Source of the DNA: Treponema phagedenis
Lineage (GTDB): Bacteria > Spirochaetota > Spirochaetia > Treponematales > Treponemataceae
DNA: 64,000 nucleotides
Direction of reading: 5' to 3'
NCBI RefSeq assembly: GCF_008153345.1
Contig: NZ_CP042818.1
Location: forward strand, 372,001-436,000
A program made the translations under genes and the position numbers. Positions within the stretch are counted from its first letter, which is position 1. Each line of letters opens with the position of its first letter. The notes under the pieces are model-generated. The model was given only the letters and a program-made list of their open reading frames with translations. It did no database searches and was not told the origin of the DNA. Shown here one piece after another: positions 9,101-18,160 of the stretch.

Positions 9101-10307
9101 AAGCATTTTTGCAATCGGCATTATTTTTATCGCAACATCAATCGGCTGGATGATTTTAGGCGGTACAAACCTTGCGCGCACCTCCGGATCGTCAAGCAAG
9201 TTGCGGAAAAGTATGCGCACCCTGTACGGGGCTGAGCTTGCCGTCAAAGCCCCGAAACTGTGCACCAAAACGGAAAACAAAACCGCATACCGGTCTGAGG
9301 AAAAACCGTCTTTTACCTACACGTATTTTTATCCGGCTCAATCCGATGTTGCAATCGACATTAAGCTTGACAGAAGAAAAAAAGGGAATCTCTGGTTTCC
9401 GACCTTTAAGGCGCATTTTTCGGGTACCTATACTTTTAAAATAGATTCAATCGACACTGCGCAGCAATACTATTTGCAGGCAAACTTCGGCTCAGCGGAT
9501 ACAATATATAATAATGTAACCGTACGGCTGAACGAAGAGCCCCTGCAAACACTTGCTCCATTGATTGCTCAAAGCGATATCCCTATTTTGCTCAATTCCA
9601 ACGGCGAGTTTCGCCTGTCTATAGAATATGATACGTCGGGGATGGAAACCGTGTACTATTATATTACGCCCGGCCATGAGGAAATCATAGAACTGAAGGG
9701 TTTTACTTGCGTAATTACAACGGATTTTGCCGATTATGATTTTCCGTCAACAATGCTTTCCCCGACCACAAAGGAGCAAAACGGCAAAAATGCCCGGCTT
9801 ACGTGGAATTTTAACAGCACCATTACCGGAAAAGACATCGGGCTTATTATTCCGAACAAACTAAACCCGGGCGACATCATTCCAAGGGTTTCGTTTTTCG
9901 CCCCTGTTTCTTTGCTATTCTTTTTTGTCGTACTTTTGATGCTGAGCGTGGTATACAAACAAAAAATACACCCGATGCACTTTTTCTTTTTGGCGCTTAC
10001 CTTTTTTTCTTTTCACCTCATGTTCTCGTATTTTTCAGACCAAATAGATATTTACCTCAGCTTTTTTATCGCTTCGGTTGTTTCTCTTATTTTAAGCGTA
10101 AGCTATGTGCGGCATTTTTTGGCAAAAAAAATCGCCTATATTATTCTGCCGCTGATACAAACAATTTACCTGATTATTTTCTCGTTTTCGTTTTTCTTTG
10201 ACGGTAAAACCGGCTTAATCGTTACTATTTGTGCGGTCATAACTCTTTTCATCTTAATGCAAATAACCGCAAAAGAAGATTGGGACGAAGTTTTTGGACG
10301 AAAATAA
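9090..10307 (+). CDS. CreD-like inner membrane protein
   Basis: I start this gene at GTG 9090, which has GGAGG at 9081-9085 and overlaps the ptsI stop by 11 bases; upstream in-frame starts lack a binding site. The 405-residue protein has an N-terminal membrane segment, a periplasmic beta-rich domain of about 240 residues, and at least four C-terminal membrane segments beginning around PRVSFFAPVSLLFFFVVL. The HPMHFFFLALTFFSFHLMF stretch resembles the conserved HPMxYxLVGLALxxFYLLL region of the CreD cell-envelope family. CreD proteins are usually tied to envelope or beta-lactam stress, but no CreBC two-component genes are near, so the role here is open. Confidence 0.6.
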   Translation: MSVKSIFAIGIIFIATSIGWMILGGTNLARTSGSSSKLRKSMRTLYGAELAVKAPKLCTKTENKTAYRSEEKPSFTYTYFYPAQSDVAIDIKLDRRKKGNLWFPTFKAHFSGTYTFKIDSIDTAQQYYLQANFGSADTIYNNVTVRLNEEPLQTLAPLIAQSDIPILLNSNGEFRLSIEYDTSGMETVYYYITPGHEEIIELKGFTCVITTDFADYDFPSTMLSPTTKEQNGKNARLTWNFNSTITGKDIGLIIPNKLNPGDIIPRVSFFAPVSLLFFFVVLLMLSVVYKQKIHPMHFFFLALTFFSFHLMFSYFSDQIDIYLSFFIASVVSLILSVSYVRHFLAKKIAYIILPLIQTIYLIIFSFSFFFDGKTGLIVTICAVITLFILMQITAKEDWDEVFGRK

Positions 10308-10364
10308 CAGCAGAAAAAGACAAAATATTAAGATTTTTTCTTAAATGCCGATACTGGGGATACG

Positions 10365-11771
10365 ATGGAACAGAATAATGCCTATATTGAACAACTGATC
10401 GCCGCATTGGGAAAACAAAAGGTATATTTAGATACGATTGTCTTGCCCGAAGTATCAAAACAATACAGTATTCAAATAACGGCCATAAAAGCTATTCGCA
10501 GCAACCTCCTTAATCGAGGCGCAATTCACGACGATCCGTATAAATACGACAGTAAAATGACTGAAATTGAACTGCCGCAAACCGATCCTTTTTCCGATAA
10601 GGAGCGCTCAATGGTTATCGGCTCTCGTCTTGCGCATTATCAAACAATGTTGGAATTTCTCGGGAACTATTACCAATTTAATTCGGATTTTCTGACTCCG
10701 CGCAGAATGGCAAAGGTTGTTGCGCTCAATAAAACATTTATGTGGGAGGAGTTCAGCGCTTCAACGCATCCAAACACAAAGTCTTTGTCGGAAATTATTC
10801 AATCGGTTTCCCTGCATTCGGATTCTCTTTCAGCAAGTCTTTTACGTGATTCTTTGCGACAACTTACAAAAACTGCCGGTATTATTACCTCGGGCTTAAA
10901 AACATTGGCATACTATCATCGTGAAACATATAAGCTAAAGATTAGGCAACAGGCTTTGGCGGGAATGCAGGTTTCCGAAGCTGATCTTTTAAATCCATCT
11001 AAAATAATGGCTGCAATAAAAAAGCGAGTCTCTGAAAAAATGAAGGGTTTTCCTTTTTATACTGAGCTCGTATTGGAAGTATTAAAAGAAGATTTTTCTC
11101 AAGATTCCGATCGTCTGCGTCAAGAAGTTCTTAGACGCCTTGAAACCACAAAAAAAGAAAAAGAGGAACAGGTTCAAACAAAAAACATGCGATCGGTGTT
11201 GGCTACTGGGTTACGTGTTCTTGGCGGCTCTGCAAATCATATTCTTTTTGCTTTGAGGAAAATTGAGTTTAATCAGGATTTGCTTATTAAATCGCGGACA
11301 ACACTATTTTCAAAATTTATTACCGCATTAAAAAAAGCTTTTAATATTAAAGAAAAACCGCAAGAAATCCCTATCTTAATCAGGGATCCCGCAAGTCAGG
11401 AGCAAAGAAAAGAACGGCTTATTTTTGACAATTTTAAAGCAGAGTTGATAAAGAAAATAGGACTTTTTCAAGGTATGATAGCGCCAAACAGTCCTATTTA
11501 TGAAAAGCTTTCGGTAATGGCGAATGAACAGCTTTTTGAAATTCTTGCAACAAATATTTCGGAAGTAAATGTAATGCTCCGACGGCTTGACGGGCTTGAT
11601 GAGTATTATAAAACAATAAAGCCCGAACTCAGATCAAAGATAAAAGGCGTAAAAATAGAAATAACCACTATCACTAACTCTGTGATTAAAGCAAATCAAT
11701 GTCGCGCCGAATACTCTGCATACATTGACGAAATCAAACATATGAAGCAACTAGGATTGACAAATGTATAA
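10365..11771 (+). CDS. Uncharacterised cytoplasmic protein
   Basis: I do not recognise a family. The 468-residue product lacks a signal peptide and membrane segments, is largely helical by composition, and has a charged stretch (about residues 235-275, TTKKEKEEQVQTKN) that could form a short coiled coil. The start has GGGGA upstream. Its last codons overlap the start of the following oligopeptide-binding protein by 8 bases, so translation is probably coupled. Similar long soluble proteins of unknown role occur in treponemes. Confidence 0.6.
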   Translation: MEQNNAYIEQLIAALGKQKVYLDTIVLPEVSKQYSIQITAIKAIRSNLLNRGAIHDDPYKYDSKMTEIELPQTDPFSDKERSMVIGSRLAHYQTMLEFLGNYYQFNSDFLTPRRMAKVVALNKTFMWEEFSASTHPNTKSLSEIIQSVSLHSDSLSASLLRDSLRQLTKTAGIITSGLKTLAYYHRETYKLKIRQQALAGMQVSEADLLNPSKIMAAIKKRVSEKMKGFPFYTELVLEVLKEDFSQDSDRLRQEVLRRLETTKKEKEEQVQTKNMRSVLATGLRVLGGSANHILFALRKIEFNQDLLIKSRTTLFSKFITALKKAFNIKEKPQEIPILIRDPASQEQRKERLIFDNFKAELIKKIGLFQGMIAPNSPIYEKLSVMANEQLFEILATNISEVNVMLRRLDGLDEYYKTIKPELRSKIKGVKIEITTITNSVIKANQCRAEYSAYIDEIKHMKQLGLTNV

Positions 11772-13431
11772 AAAAAAATTCTTTTTTATCTTTTTACTCT
11801 GTATCCCCATACTTAGTCTTTTAGCGGAGAAGTCTTCGTCTAAAAATAGGTTACTTGATAAAGCTGCGGAAACTTTCACTGTTCATATTTCAAACGGAAT
11901 ACCGAATTTACACCCGCATACTTCATATAGTGCCGATGAAGCACAGATACTGACTGCTCTTTTTGAAGGTTTGGTTGTATATGATCCCTATACGCTGCAA
12001 CCCTTGCCTGCCCTTGCGGAAAGCTGGACGGTCAGCTCAAACGGTTTAACGTGGATATTTCATATCAGAAAACATATTTGTTTTCAAAACGGAGATCCCA
12101 TTACTGCGGAAACTTTTAAGCGTTCGTGGCTCAATCTTTTAAGTCCTGAATTCAATTTGCCCTATGCTTCATTGCTGGACATTGTTGCTGGAGCTAAAGA
12201 TTATCGAACGGGAGTTGTAAAAGATGAAAACACGGTCGGTATTTCCGTTGAAGGAAGTGATAAGAAAACGCTTGTTGTTACGCTTATCCAACCTGCAAAA
12301 CATTTTATTAATATCTTATGCCATCACGCATTTTCTGCCGTACATCCGACGGAATTTAAAAAAACAGAAAAGTTTTTTAAACTGAAGGATATTCCCTCTG
12401 CGAAAGAAGCCTTAAATCCTATTGCGAGTGGGCCTTTCCAAATAGAAAAATTCAGCGACAACTTACTTACACTGCGTACCAATCCTTATTATTGGGATAG
12501 ACAGCGCGTAAGTATAAAAAATCTCAATATAATTTTAGAAAACAGTCCGGAAAAAAGCTCGGACGGTTTTAACGCAGGTTCAATTCATTGGCTTGGCGGA
12601 ACGGTTCCGCTTAAACTGATTGCCGACACTACTACAGTCCGCGTTACCCCGATGTTTGCCACAGAATATTTTTATTTTAAAGTAAATGCTGCTCCCACCG
12701 ATGCGGAACTTTTACGAAAAGCCCTTCTTTTAGCAATTCCGTACAAAGAACTGCGGGCGGACTATCTCTTACCGGCTCAAACACTTATTTTCCCATTGGC
12801 AGGCTATCCTTCCGTCAAAGGCATTGATGAATACAATTTTAGAAAAGCGCAGGATACACTTTCAGCACTGAAACCGAATATTGCAAACATGCCGCCGATA
12901 AAAATTCTTATACCGGAAAATGCCTATTATAAGAAACTTGCTGCAATACTCAAAAATGCATGGACAAAATTGCTCCTTCCGGTAGAAATCTGGTCTATTC
13001 CCTTTGCGTCATACTACGATGCTCTTAAAACAGGCGATTACAATGTCGGCATCATCTCATGGATCGGAGACTTTGCGGATCCCCTTGCTTTTCTTGAAAT
13101 GTTTAAAGCTCATTCAAGTTTAAATGATTCCGGCTGGAATAATCAGAAGTTTGAAAAACGTATTGAAGAAGCAAGCGATGAAAATGACTTTCAAAAACGC
13201 TATCGCCTTCTTGCCGATGCGGAACAAATTCTTTTGGACAATGCCGTAATACTTCCGCTTTCTCATAGCCCCGCCATAAACGTAATTGACCTTCGGAGCA
13301 TAGGCGGCTGGTATCCGAACGCAATCAATATTCATCCGTTTAAGTTTATCAAATTTATTATCCCTGCCCCCTTGCCCGGGGTTGTCAGCGCTAAGGATAT
13401 CGAAACAAACTATCTTACATCCTCAAAATAA
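11764..13431 (+). CDS. Oligopeptide ABC transporter substrate-binding protein (OppA-like)
   Basis: The 555-residue protein has a hydrophobic export signal (about residues 5-20) without a lipobox cysteine, then the SBP_bac_5 fold. Recognisable blocks are NLHPHTSYSADEAQILTALF, the YDPYTLQPLPALAESW block, and the central LNPIASGPFQIEKF. It would bind peptides in the periplasm. No permease or ATPase gene is adjacent, so it is an orphan binding protein that must share a transporter encoded elsewhere or act as a receptor. It overlaps the uncharacterised gene upstream by 8 bases. The missing lipid anchor is unusual for a treponemal binding protein. Confidence 0.82.
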   Translation: MYKKKFFFIFLLCIPILSLLAEKSSSKNRLLDKAAETFTVHISNGIPNLHPHTSYSADEAQILTALFEGLVVYDPYTLQPLPALAESWTVSSNGLTWIFHIRKHICFQNGDPITAETFKRSWLNLLSPEFNLPYASLLDIVAGAKDYRTGVVKDENTVGISVEGSDKKTLVVTLIQPAKHFINILCHHAFSAVHPTEFKKTEKFFKLKDIPSAKEALNPIASGPFQIEKFSDNLLTLRTNPYYWDRQRVSIKNLNIILENSPEKSSDGFNAGSIHWLGGTVPLKLIADTTTVRVTPMFATEYFYFKVNAAPTDAELLRKALLLAIPYKELRADYLLPAQTLIFPLAGYPSVKGIDEYNFRKAQDTLSALKPNIANMPPIKILIPENAYYKKLAAILKNAWTKLLLPVEIWSIPFASYYDALKTGDYNVGIISWIGDFADPLAFLEMFKAHSSLNDSGWNNQKFEKRIEEASDENDFQKRYRLLADAEQILLDNAVILPLSHSPAINVIDLRSIGGWYPNAINIHPFKFIKFIIPAPLPGVVSAKDIETNYLTSSK

Positions 13432-13514
13432 AGAATTTCTTTGGGACACTGAGATTCATAAGTACCGCAATTCGGCCGATTAAAATGTTGAGAATCTGCG
13501 ATTTTTACTCTTTT

Positions 13515-13695
13515 AGTATAACGTTTTATAATTAACTTCCTGGTATAAAGATCAGAGTATCAACAATAAGGAACTGCGGATTTAAGCATGCCTATGGTAA
13601 ATTGCTCGCCGTTGCGCCGTGTCGAATTCTTTTTTATAAAATTTTTATGATCTGTATAAGATATGCTAAAAACTTATATCAAAAAATGCTGTACT
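13515..13695 (-). repeat. Structured dispersed repeat, copy 2 (minimal form)
   Basis: A copy reduced to its two ends, read on the minus strand. From the left it contains the right-end tract (ATAACGTTTTATAATTAACT at 13524), the CTGCGGATTTAAGCAT block, ATGGTAAATTGCTCGCCGTT, GCCGTGTCGAA, then TTTTTTATAAAATTTTT and the AT-rich end near 13690. Hairpins A and B and stem C are absent. It fills most of the gap between the peptide-binding protein and the next promoter; nothing else is seen in 13432-13763. Confidence 0.7.
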
Positions 13696-13728
13696 GATGC
13701 GTTTCTCAAGTCAAGTAACAGTATTCGC

Positions 13729-13757
13729 TTGACTGAAAAGCGTCCTTTTTATATGCT
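13729..13757 (+). promoter_or_regulatory. Sigma70-type promoter TTGACT-N17-TATGCT
   Basis: -35 TTGACT at 13729-13734, 17-base spacer, -10 TATGCT at 13752-13757. The predicted start at about 13764 coincides with the GTG of the downstream gene, so its message would be leaderless. Confidence 0.6.
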
Positions 13758-13763
13758 TTTCTT

Positions 13764-14003
13764 GTGATTTTGTATGAATATTATTTAGTTTTTCCTGATG
13801 GTGAGCGCCAGGAAATCCCGTATCCGGTGCAGGTGTATTCTTTGGTTGATATGAACGGCAGAGCGCTCAATATCCCTCTTCCCACAAATAAAATGCTTGC
13901 ATACCAGGTTTCCGGGAAACGCACGTTTGAAGAGCGTGGAATCGTGCAAACTTTTTATTTGCTTGAACAGCTTGATGCAAATGAATTGATGGAATTTACA
14001 TGA
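13764..14003 (+). CDS. Small uncharacterised protein, first gene of a two-gene unit
   Basis: A 79-residue protein with no recognised domain. It begins at GTG 13764 with no Shine-Dalgarno; the promoter position suggests leaderless translation. The sequence has a tandem feel (YYLVFPDGERQEIPYPVQV, then PLPTNKMLAYQVSGKRTFE) suggestive of a small beta barrel. It overlaps the next gene by 4 bases (ATGA), so the two products are likely to act together. A start at the internal ATG (residue 30) is possible but would leave only 50 residues. Confidence 0.6.
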   Translation: MILYEYYLVFPDGERQEIPYPVQVYSLVDMNGRALNIPLPTNKMLAYQVSGKRTFEERGIVQTFYLLEQLDANELMEFT

Positions 14004-14674
14004 TAAACACCTACAACGAGACAGGCTTGCATAAAGCATTAAAAAACCATTTTACCGATAAAAATGGGCAACAGGAAAGGCCTGTTGAAGGTTTTATTTG
14101 TGATATTGTACAAGAAAGCGGCGCAATTTTTGAAATTCAAACTTCCGGATTGGTACGGCTCCGTGCAAAACTTGAAAAGCTTTTGCCGCTGTATCCGGTT
14201 ACAGTTGTATATCCGATTTCTTTAACAACTTATATCGAAATGTTGAATGCGGACGGAAGTCGGCGATCTTACCGAAAAAGCCCAAAGCACGGATCTTTTT
14301 TCCAAATTTACAGAGAAATTGCTCCGTTGTATTATCTTTTTGAACATAAAAACTTTTCTTTAATTATTGCGTATATTACTTCTGAGACAATAAAAATTGA
14401 TGATAAAAAAGGGAGAAGTAAGTATTATAATCCGCGAATTATCGATAAGAATTTACTGACAATTCACGAGGTTGAGGAAATTCACGGGAAGCAAAGCTTT
14501 ACACAGCCACTGTTCCAAAAATTACCGGATATTTTTTGCAGTGCCGATATCAAAAAAATCGGAGCAGAAAAACATTATTCATATGTTTTGTGGTTTCTTA
14601 AAAAAATTCAAGCTATTGAGTTTTATGAAAAAAAAGGGAGGATGCATTATTACAAAAAAAAGCCGACACCTTAG
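14000..14674 (+). CDS. Uncharacterised protein with a possible PD-(D/E)XK-like core
   Basis: The 224-residue product resembles uncharacterised proteins that I associate with treponemes (DUF8091-like, from memory). Around residues 28-50 the pattern GFICDIVQESGAIFEIQTSG has an acidic residue followed by E-x-Q, as in the core of some PD-(D/E)XK nucleases where Lys is replaced by Gln; this is inference only. The C-terminal third (KKIGAEKHYSYVLWFLKKIQ) looks like a winged-helix segment. It is coupled to the small gene upstream. No methylase or other defence gene is adjacent. The gene ends inside a terminator hairpin shared with the convergent flaA-type operon. Confidence 0.6.
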   Translation: MINTYNETGLHKALKNHFTDKNGQQERPVEGFICDIVQESGAIFEIQTSGLVRLRAKLEKLLPLYPVTVVYPISLTTYIEMLNADGSRRSYRKSPKHGSFFQIYREIAPLYYLFEHKNFSLIIAYITSETIKIDDKKGRSKYYNPRIIDKNLLTIHEVEEIHGKQSFTQPLFQKLPDIFCSADIKKIGAEKHYSYVLWFLKKIQAIEFYEKKGRMHYYKKKPTP

Positions 14675-14686
14675 TGCCGGCTTTTC
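14654..14686. terminator. Bidirectional terminator between the two-gene unit and the flaA-type operon
   Basis: AAAAGCCGACAC and GTGCCGGCTTTT form a stem flanked by an A run on the left and a short T run on the right. The single mismatch becomes a G-U pair in the minus-strand RNA, and the U tract is longer on that strand, so it should work best for the flaA-type operon. Confidence 0.8.
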
Positions 14687-14702
14687 ATTCAGGCTTACTG
14701 TT

Positions 14703-15458
14703 TTACCAGTTATCAGCCATGTCATCGGGATCGCGAGCATCGATTTCATATAGATCGGTTACAGCTCTTAAATCATCAAAATAGATGTAATACTTGCCGT
14801 AAGCATCCCAGGGATCACAGTCCACCCTAAAGCCTACGATTTTTAATCCCAAGTGATTTCCGTAATGATAATCTTTTTGCACAATACCGGATCTTCCGTC
14901 AGCATGCTGAGGCGGTACCGCAACGGTCATAAGCTTCCATCCGGAGAAGTTTAACTTTCCTACATATAGTTCAAAGCGTTGTCCCCAGTAATCTTCTACA
15001 ATGAGATTCAAATTGTGCGCATAGCTTCTTCCTACAACCCAAACACTGACTGTTTTAGTAATTCCTTCAACCGGAAGCGCCTTTGCCGCTGTTATCTCAA
15101 AACTATTATATCCTCGGCGATAAAAAGAAATCTTCGCACCGAAAACTTTCTCGTCTGCAAGCTCCAAACCCTCTTCTTCAGGGATCGGTTTTTTATTCAT
15201 CGGATTTCCGTCAAAAAGTCTGCCTTGAATAACGCCCTCGTCAGACGACATTGAAACATTCCAAGTTCCTTCGGTTTCAAATTTATCAACAGAAACTTCT
15301 TTTAAACGCTGCTCAGCGGAGAAATTTCCTATTTTTGACGGATCTGCGGCATCAATGGTACTTAAATCCTGTCCCTCACTTGCGCTTTGTTCTTCTTGTG
15401 CGAAGCCGGATACCAATACAGCAACCGTAAGCAAACATACAATTATAATCTTCTTCAT
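14703..15458 (-). CDS. Periplasmic flagellar filament outer-layer protein, FlaA family
   Basis: FlaA proteins sheath the FlaB core of spirochaete periplasmic flagella. The 251-residue protein has a signal peptide with probable cleavage after GFA (residue 20), then the FlaA domain: KISFYRRGYNSFEI, VSVWVVGRSYAHNLNLIVED, LNFSGWKLMTVAVP and YIYFDDLRAVTDLYE. It ends in an acidic tail (DARDPDDMADNW). It overlaps the upstream flaA-type gene by 4 bases. The pair next to fba matches the arrangement I recall for T. pallidum TP0664-TP0663-TP0662, so I read it as the FlaA2-type pair rather than the main FlaA1. Confidence 0.88.
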   Translation of the reverse strand: MKKIIIVCLLTVAVLVSGFAQEEQSASEGQDLSTIDAADPSKIGNFSAEQRLKEVSVDKFETEGTWNVSMSSDEGVIQGRLFDGNPMNKKPIPEEEGLELADEKVFGAKISFYRRGYNSFEITAAKALPVEGITKTVSVWVVGRSYAHNLNLIVEDYWGQRFELYVGKLNFSGWKLMTVAVPPQHADGRSGIVQKDYHYGNHLGLKIVGFRVDCDPWDAYGKYYIYFDDLRAVTDLYEIDARDPDDMADNW

Positions 15459-16177
15459 TTACCGCTTTCTCCTTCATTATTGGAATTTTCTTCTTGGAAA
15501 TTCGCTTTTTCAAGCTCAAAGCCGTCGTACGAATTGACAAATACATTGGTAAGAGCTTTAAACTGATCAATGAAAATATAGAAGTCATCAACGCGTTCCA
15601 TTGGACTGGTTCGTATTCTGAACGCAACAAAACTCATGTATTTAACATTGCTAAGATATTTTGATGCTTGAGGGATATTCGTGGGAACTTTTACCGCAAG
15701 ATTTTTCCAACCTTGATAATTAAGCGGACCAAGCGGCAAGACATGTACGCGCCCGTTACAGTCTCTTACCAACATTTCCATTGAGTACAAATAACCGGCA
15801 CCCCAAACCCACAAGTCAAACCTGTTGACAATACCTTTTAACGGGATTTCATAATTTTTTCCGTCTTTCATCGGAACAATGTCAACCCAGTTGTCTCCTT
15901 GTCGGTTAAACTTAAACTGGACTCCCATAAAGCGATATTCCGCATCGGGATCCGATTGCATAACACGAACGGCATGAGGCATTCCGTCAAAAAACTTAAG
16001 GACAGGATATCCTTCAGTAACAAACTTACTGCCTACTGCTTCCCATGTCCACTCTTCAGTGGTATCAAAGGTATCTACCATGTATGTCTGATAATTTACT
16101 TCGCTATCGGCTGCAAGAGGCAGCATCGATGCAAAAATCAGAACAAAGCCCGCTAAAATTAAACCGCCTTGTTTCAT
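15455..16177 (-). CDS. Periplasmic flagellar filament outer-layer protein, FlaA family
   Basis: First gene of the flaA-type operon. The 240-residue protein has a signal peptide (about residues 1-24, ending PLAADSE) and the FlaA fold: VQFKFNRQGDNWVDIVP, NRFDLWVWGAGYLYSMEML, LNYQGWKNLAVKVP and DFYIFIDQFKALTNVF. It would be exported and assembled on the periplasmic flagellar filament with its downstream paralogue. An AAGGAG ribosome binding site precedes the ATG and a near-perfect sigma70 promoter lies about 45 bases upstream, consistent with high, housekeeping-type expression rather than sigma28 control. Confidence 0.88.
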   Translation of the reverse strand: MKQGGLILAGFVLIFASMLPLAADSEVNYQTYMVDTFDTTEEWTWEAVGSKFVTEGYPVLKFFDGMPHAVRVMQSDPDAEYRFMGVQFKFNRQGDNWVDIVPMKDGKNYEIPLKGIVNRFDLWVWGAGYLYSMEMLVRDCNGRVHVLPLGPLNYQGWKNLAVKVPTNIPQASKYLSNVKYMSFVAFRIRTSPMERVDDFYIFIDQFKALTNVFVNSYDGFELEKANFQEENSNNEGESGK

Positions 16178-16224
16178 CTACAAACTCCTTTTTCTTTTCT
16201 GATGCGTAAGGTAAATAACAATTT

Positions 16225-16253
16225 ATTATACTGTTAAAAAATAAATTTGTCAA
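16225..16253 (-). promoter_or_regulatory. Sigma70 promoter of the flaA-type operon (TTGACA-N17-TATAAT)
   Basis: On the minus strand TTGACA lies at 16253-16248 and TATAAT at 16230-16225 with a 17-base spacer, a perfect consensus. It is about 45 bases upstream of the first flaA-type ATG. Confidence 0.9.
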
Positions 16254-16502
16254 ATCTTACTGTTCAAAAAGATGAGGCTTCTAAATCTGTATAGCACCTC
16301 GAAGATATTTTATTTTTCGCCTCTTCTCTTGCATGCAAAAGGGAGTCAGCGAAAATAGGCTACTGCCTATAATTCTATTATCGGCAAAAACGGTAAAAAC
16401 AATAGGGCTTTCTTGACGAAAGTTGATTAAAACTTTACAGTTAGGAAGATAAAAAAAATCTCTATAGAAGAGAGATAAAACACCATATTATGGGAGGTCT
16501 TT

Positions 16503-17501
16503 ATGACAAGTTACAAAGAATTAGGTTTGGTAAATACAAAAGAATTATTTGCCAAAGCAATGAAAGGCGGATATGCGATTCCCGCTTATAACTTCAATAA
16601 CATGGAACAGCTTCAAGCGATTATTCAAGCATGTGTAGAAACAAAATCTCCGGTTATTTTGCAGGTTTCCTCAGGGGCAAGAAAATACGCAAATGCAACT
16701 CTTTTACGGAATATGGCCCGCGGCGCGGTAGAATACGCCCATGAGCTCGGATACGACATTCCGATTGTACTGCACCTTGACCACGGCGATACATTTGAAC
16801 TCTGTGTTGACTGCATCGAAAACGGATTTTCTTCCGTTATGATTGACGGTTCTTCCCTTTCATACAATGATAACGTCGCCTTAACAAAAAAAGTTTGTGA
16901 ATATGCGCACGCTCAAAAGGATTATGTTACGGTTGAGGGCGAGCTCGGCGTATTAGCCGGAGTTGAAGATGACGTTGTTGCGGAAAAAAGCCATTACACG
17001 ATGCCTGACGAAGTGGAAGACTTCGTAAGCAAAACCGGTGTAGATTCTTTGGCTATTTCAATCGGCACAAGTCACGGCCGCTCAAAATTTACTCCCGAGC
17101 AATGCACAAAGAACGCTGACGGAATTCTTATCCCGCCTCCGCTGCGCTTTGATATTCTTGCGGAAATTGAAAAACGCATTCCGGGCTTTCCGATTGTTCT
17201 GCACGGCTCATCTTCCGTTCCTATTGAGTATGTACAGGAAATTGAAAAATACGGCGGACACTTGCCGAACTCAATCGGAATACCTGAAGATCAGCTTAGA
17301 AAAGCGGCAAAAAGCGCTGTATGCAAAATCAATATAGACTCCGACGGCCGGCTTGCAATGACTGCCGCAATCCGCAAAGTTTTTGTTACAAAACCCGAAG
17401 AGTTTGACCCGCGCAAATATCTCGGCCCTGCTCGTGATGAGCTGAAAAAACTTTATATGCACAAAAACATAGAAGTTCTCGGAAGCGCAAACCAAGCATA
17501 A
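16503..17501 (+). CDS. fba: Class II fructose-1,6-bisphosphate aldolase
   Basis: Cleaves fructose 1,6-bisphosphate to dihydroxyacetone phosphate and glyceraldehyde 3-phosphate in glycolysis. At 332 residues it matches the class II family. Visible motifs are PAYNFNNMEQ near the N terminus, the zinc-site HLDHGD block near residue 96, VEGELG(V), the IGTSHG loop and HGSSSVP. A GGGAGG ribosome binding site precedes the ATG. The leader contains a small hairpin (ATCTCT at about 16460 with AGAGAT). The position divergent from two flaA-type genes agrees with T. pallidum gene order. A strong terminator follows. Confidence 0.95.
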   Translation: MTSYKELGLVNTKELFAKAMKGGYAIPAYNFNNMEQLQAIIQACVETKSPVILQVSSGARKYANATLLRNMARGAVEYAHELGYDIPIVLHLDHGDTFELCVDCIENGFSSVMIDGSSLSYNDNVALTKKVCEYAHAQKDYVTVEGELGVLAGVEDDVVAEKSHYTMPDEVEDFVSKTGVDSLAISIGTSHGRSKFTPEQCTKNADGILIPPPLRFDILAEIEKRIPGFPIVLHGSSSVPIEYVQEIEKYGGHLPNSIGIPEDQLRKAAKSAVCKINIDSDGRLAMTAAIRKVFVTKPEEFDPRKYLGPARDELKKLYMHKNIEVLGSANQA

Positions 17502-17512
17502 GCAATTAAAAA

Positions 17513-17545
17513 AGGCGGCAAAATTGTATTTGCCGCCCGCTTTTC
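17513..17545 (+). terminator. Terminator after fba
   Basis: GGCGGCAAA and TTTGCCGCC form a perfect 9-base stem around ATTGTA, starting 12 bases after the fba stop and followed by CGCTTTTC. Confidence 0.8.
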
Positions 17546-17639
17546 AAAACCTCTAAAAAAATCCGAACACACCGCAGTTAACAGCCCTTACACGCTTTTT
17601 GCAAATCAACTATCGTGCACAAGCATATCAAGACTTTTA

Positions 17640-18010
17640 CAAACATTTTTATAAAAAAAAGAGTCCCGGGTTAGTTTTTGACGTCCTTGTCAAAAACTAA
17701 CCCACGAGTTTTAAAGCTTTGCAAACAGTTTTGCTTTAAAACATCGTTTCTGCTTGGAACCACCGCCGTCCATGGCGGTTCTGAGTTTTGACGTCCTTGT
17801 CAAAAACTAACTCACGAGTTTTAAAGCTTTACAATCTGCTTGTTTTAAAACATCGTTTCTGCGTGGAAACACGGGCGTCCGTGCCCGTTCTGATTTTGAC
17901 AACGGTGAGTAAACTTACCATACTAATGCTTATACAAAGGGCTTTGCCGGCCATTAAGCCTGCCGGTTTATGCTTTGCATTAAGGGTCAGCCCCCCCTTT
18001 GTTCATGCGT
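17640..18010 (+). repeat. Structured dispersed repeat, copy 3 (tandem core)
   Basis: This copy has the core in tandem. First unit: hairpin A with 15-base arms 17668-17682/17689-17703 around GTCCTT, stem C, hairpin B ACCGCC-GTCCAT-GGCGGT (17762-17779). Second unit: TTTTGAC-GTCCTT-GTCAAAA, stem C, hairpin B ACGGGC-GTCCGT-GCCCGT (17871-17888). It ends with GACAACGGTGAGTAA, TACCATACTAATGCTTA and a hairpin GCCGGCCATTAAGCCTGCCGG near 17948. It separates fba from the tRNA gene. ORFs crossing it are artefacts of the repeat. Confidence 0.8.
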
Positions 18011-18037
18011 AAGCCCTGATCCAAACTTTTCGGGCGG

Positions 18038-18066
18038 TTGACAGAAAAAACAAAATTGTGTATTCT
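18038..18066 (+). promoter_or_regulatory. tRNA promoter TTGACA-N17-TATTCT
   Basis: -35 TTGACA at 18038-18043, 17-base spacer, -10 TATTCT at 18061-18066, about 20 bases upstream of the mature tRNA 5' end. Confidence 0.8.
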
Positions 18067-18086
18067 GGTTTTCTCTTAAATGATAA

Positions 18087-18160
18087 GGGCAATTAGCTCA
18101 GTTGGTTAGAGTACAAGCATGACACGCTTGGGGTCGCTGGTTCGATTCCAGCATTGCCCA
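18087..18160 (+). tRNA. tRNA-Val (anticodon GAC)
   Basis: Full cloverleaf: acceptor stem GGGCAAT/ATTGCCC with discriminator A; D arm GCTC-AGTTGGTTA-GAGT; anticodon stem CAAGC/GCTTG with loop ATGACAC, anticodon GAC; variable region GGGTC; T arm GCTGG-TTCGATT-CCAGC. CCA is not encoded. It reads GUC and GUU valine codons. The decayed CRISPR locus starts about 300 bases downstream. Confidence 0.95.
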
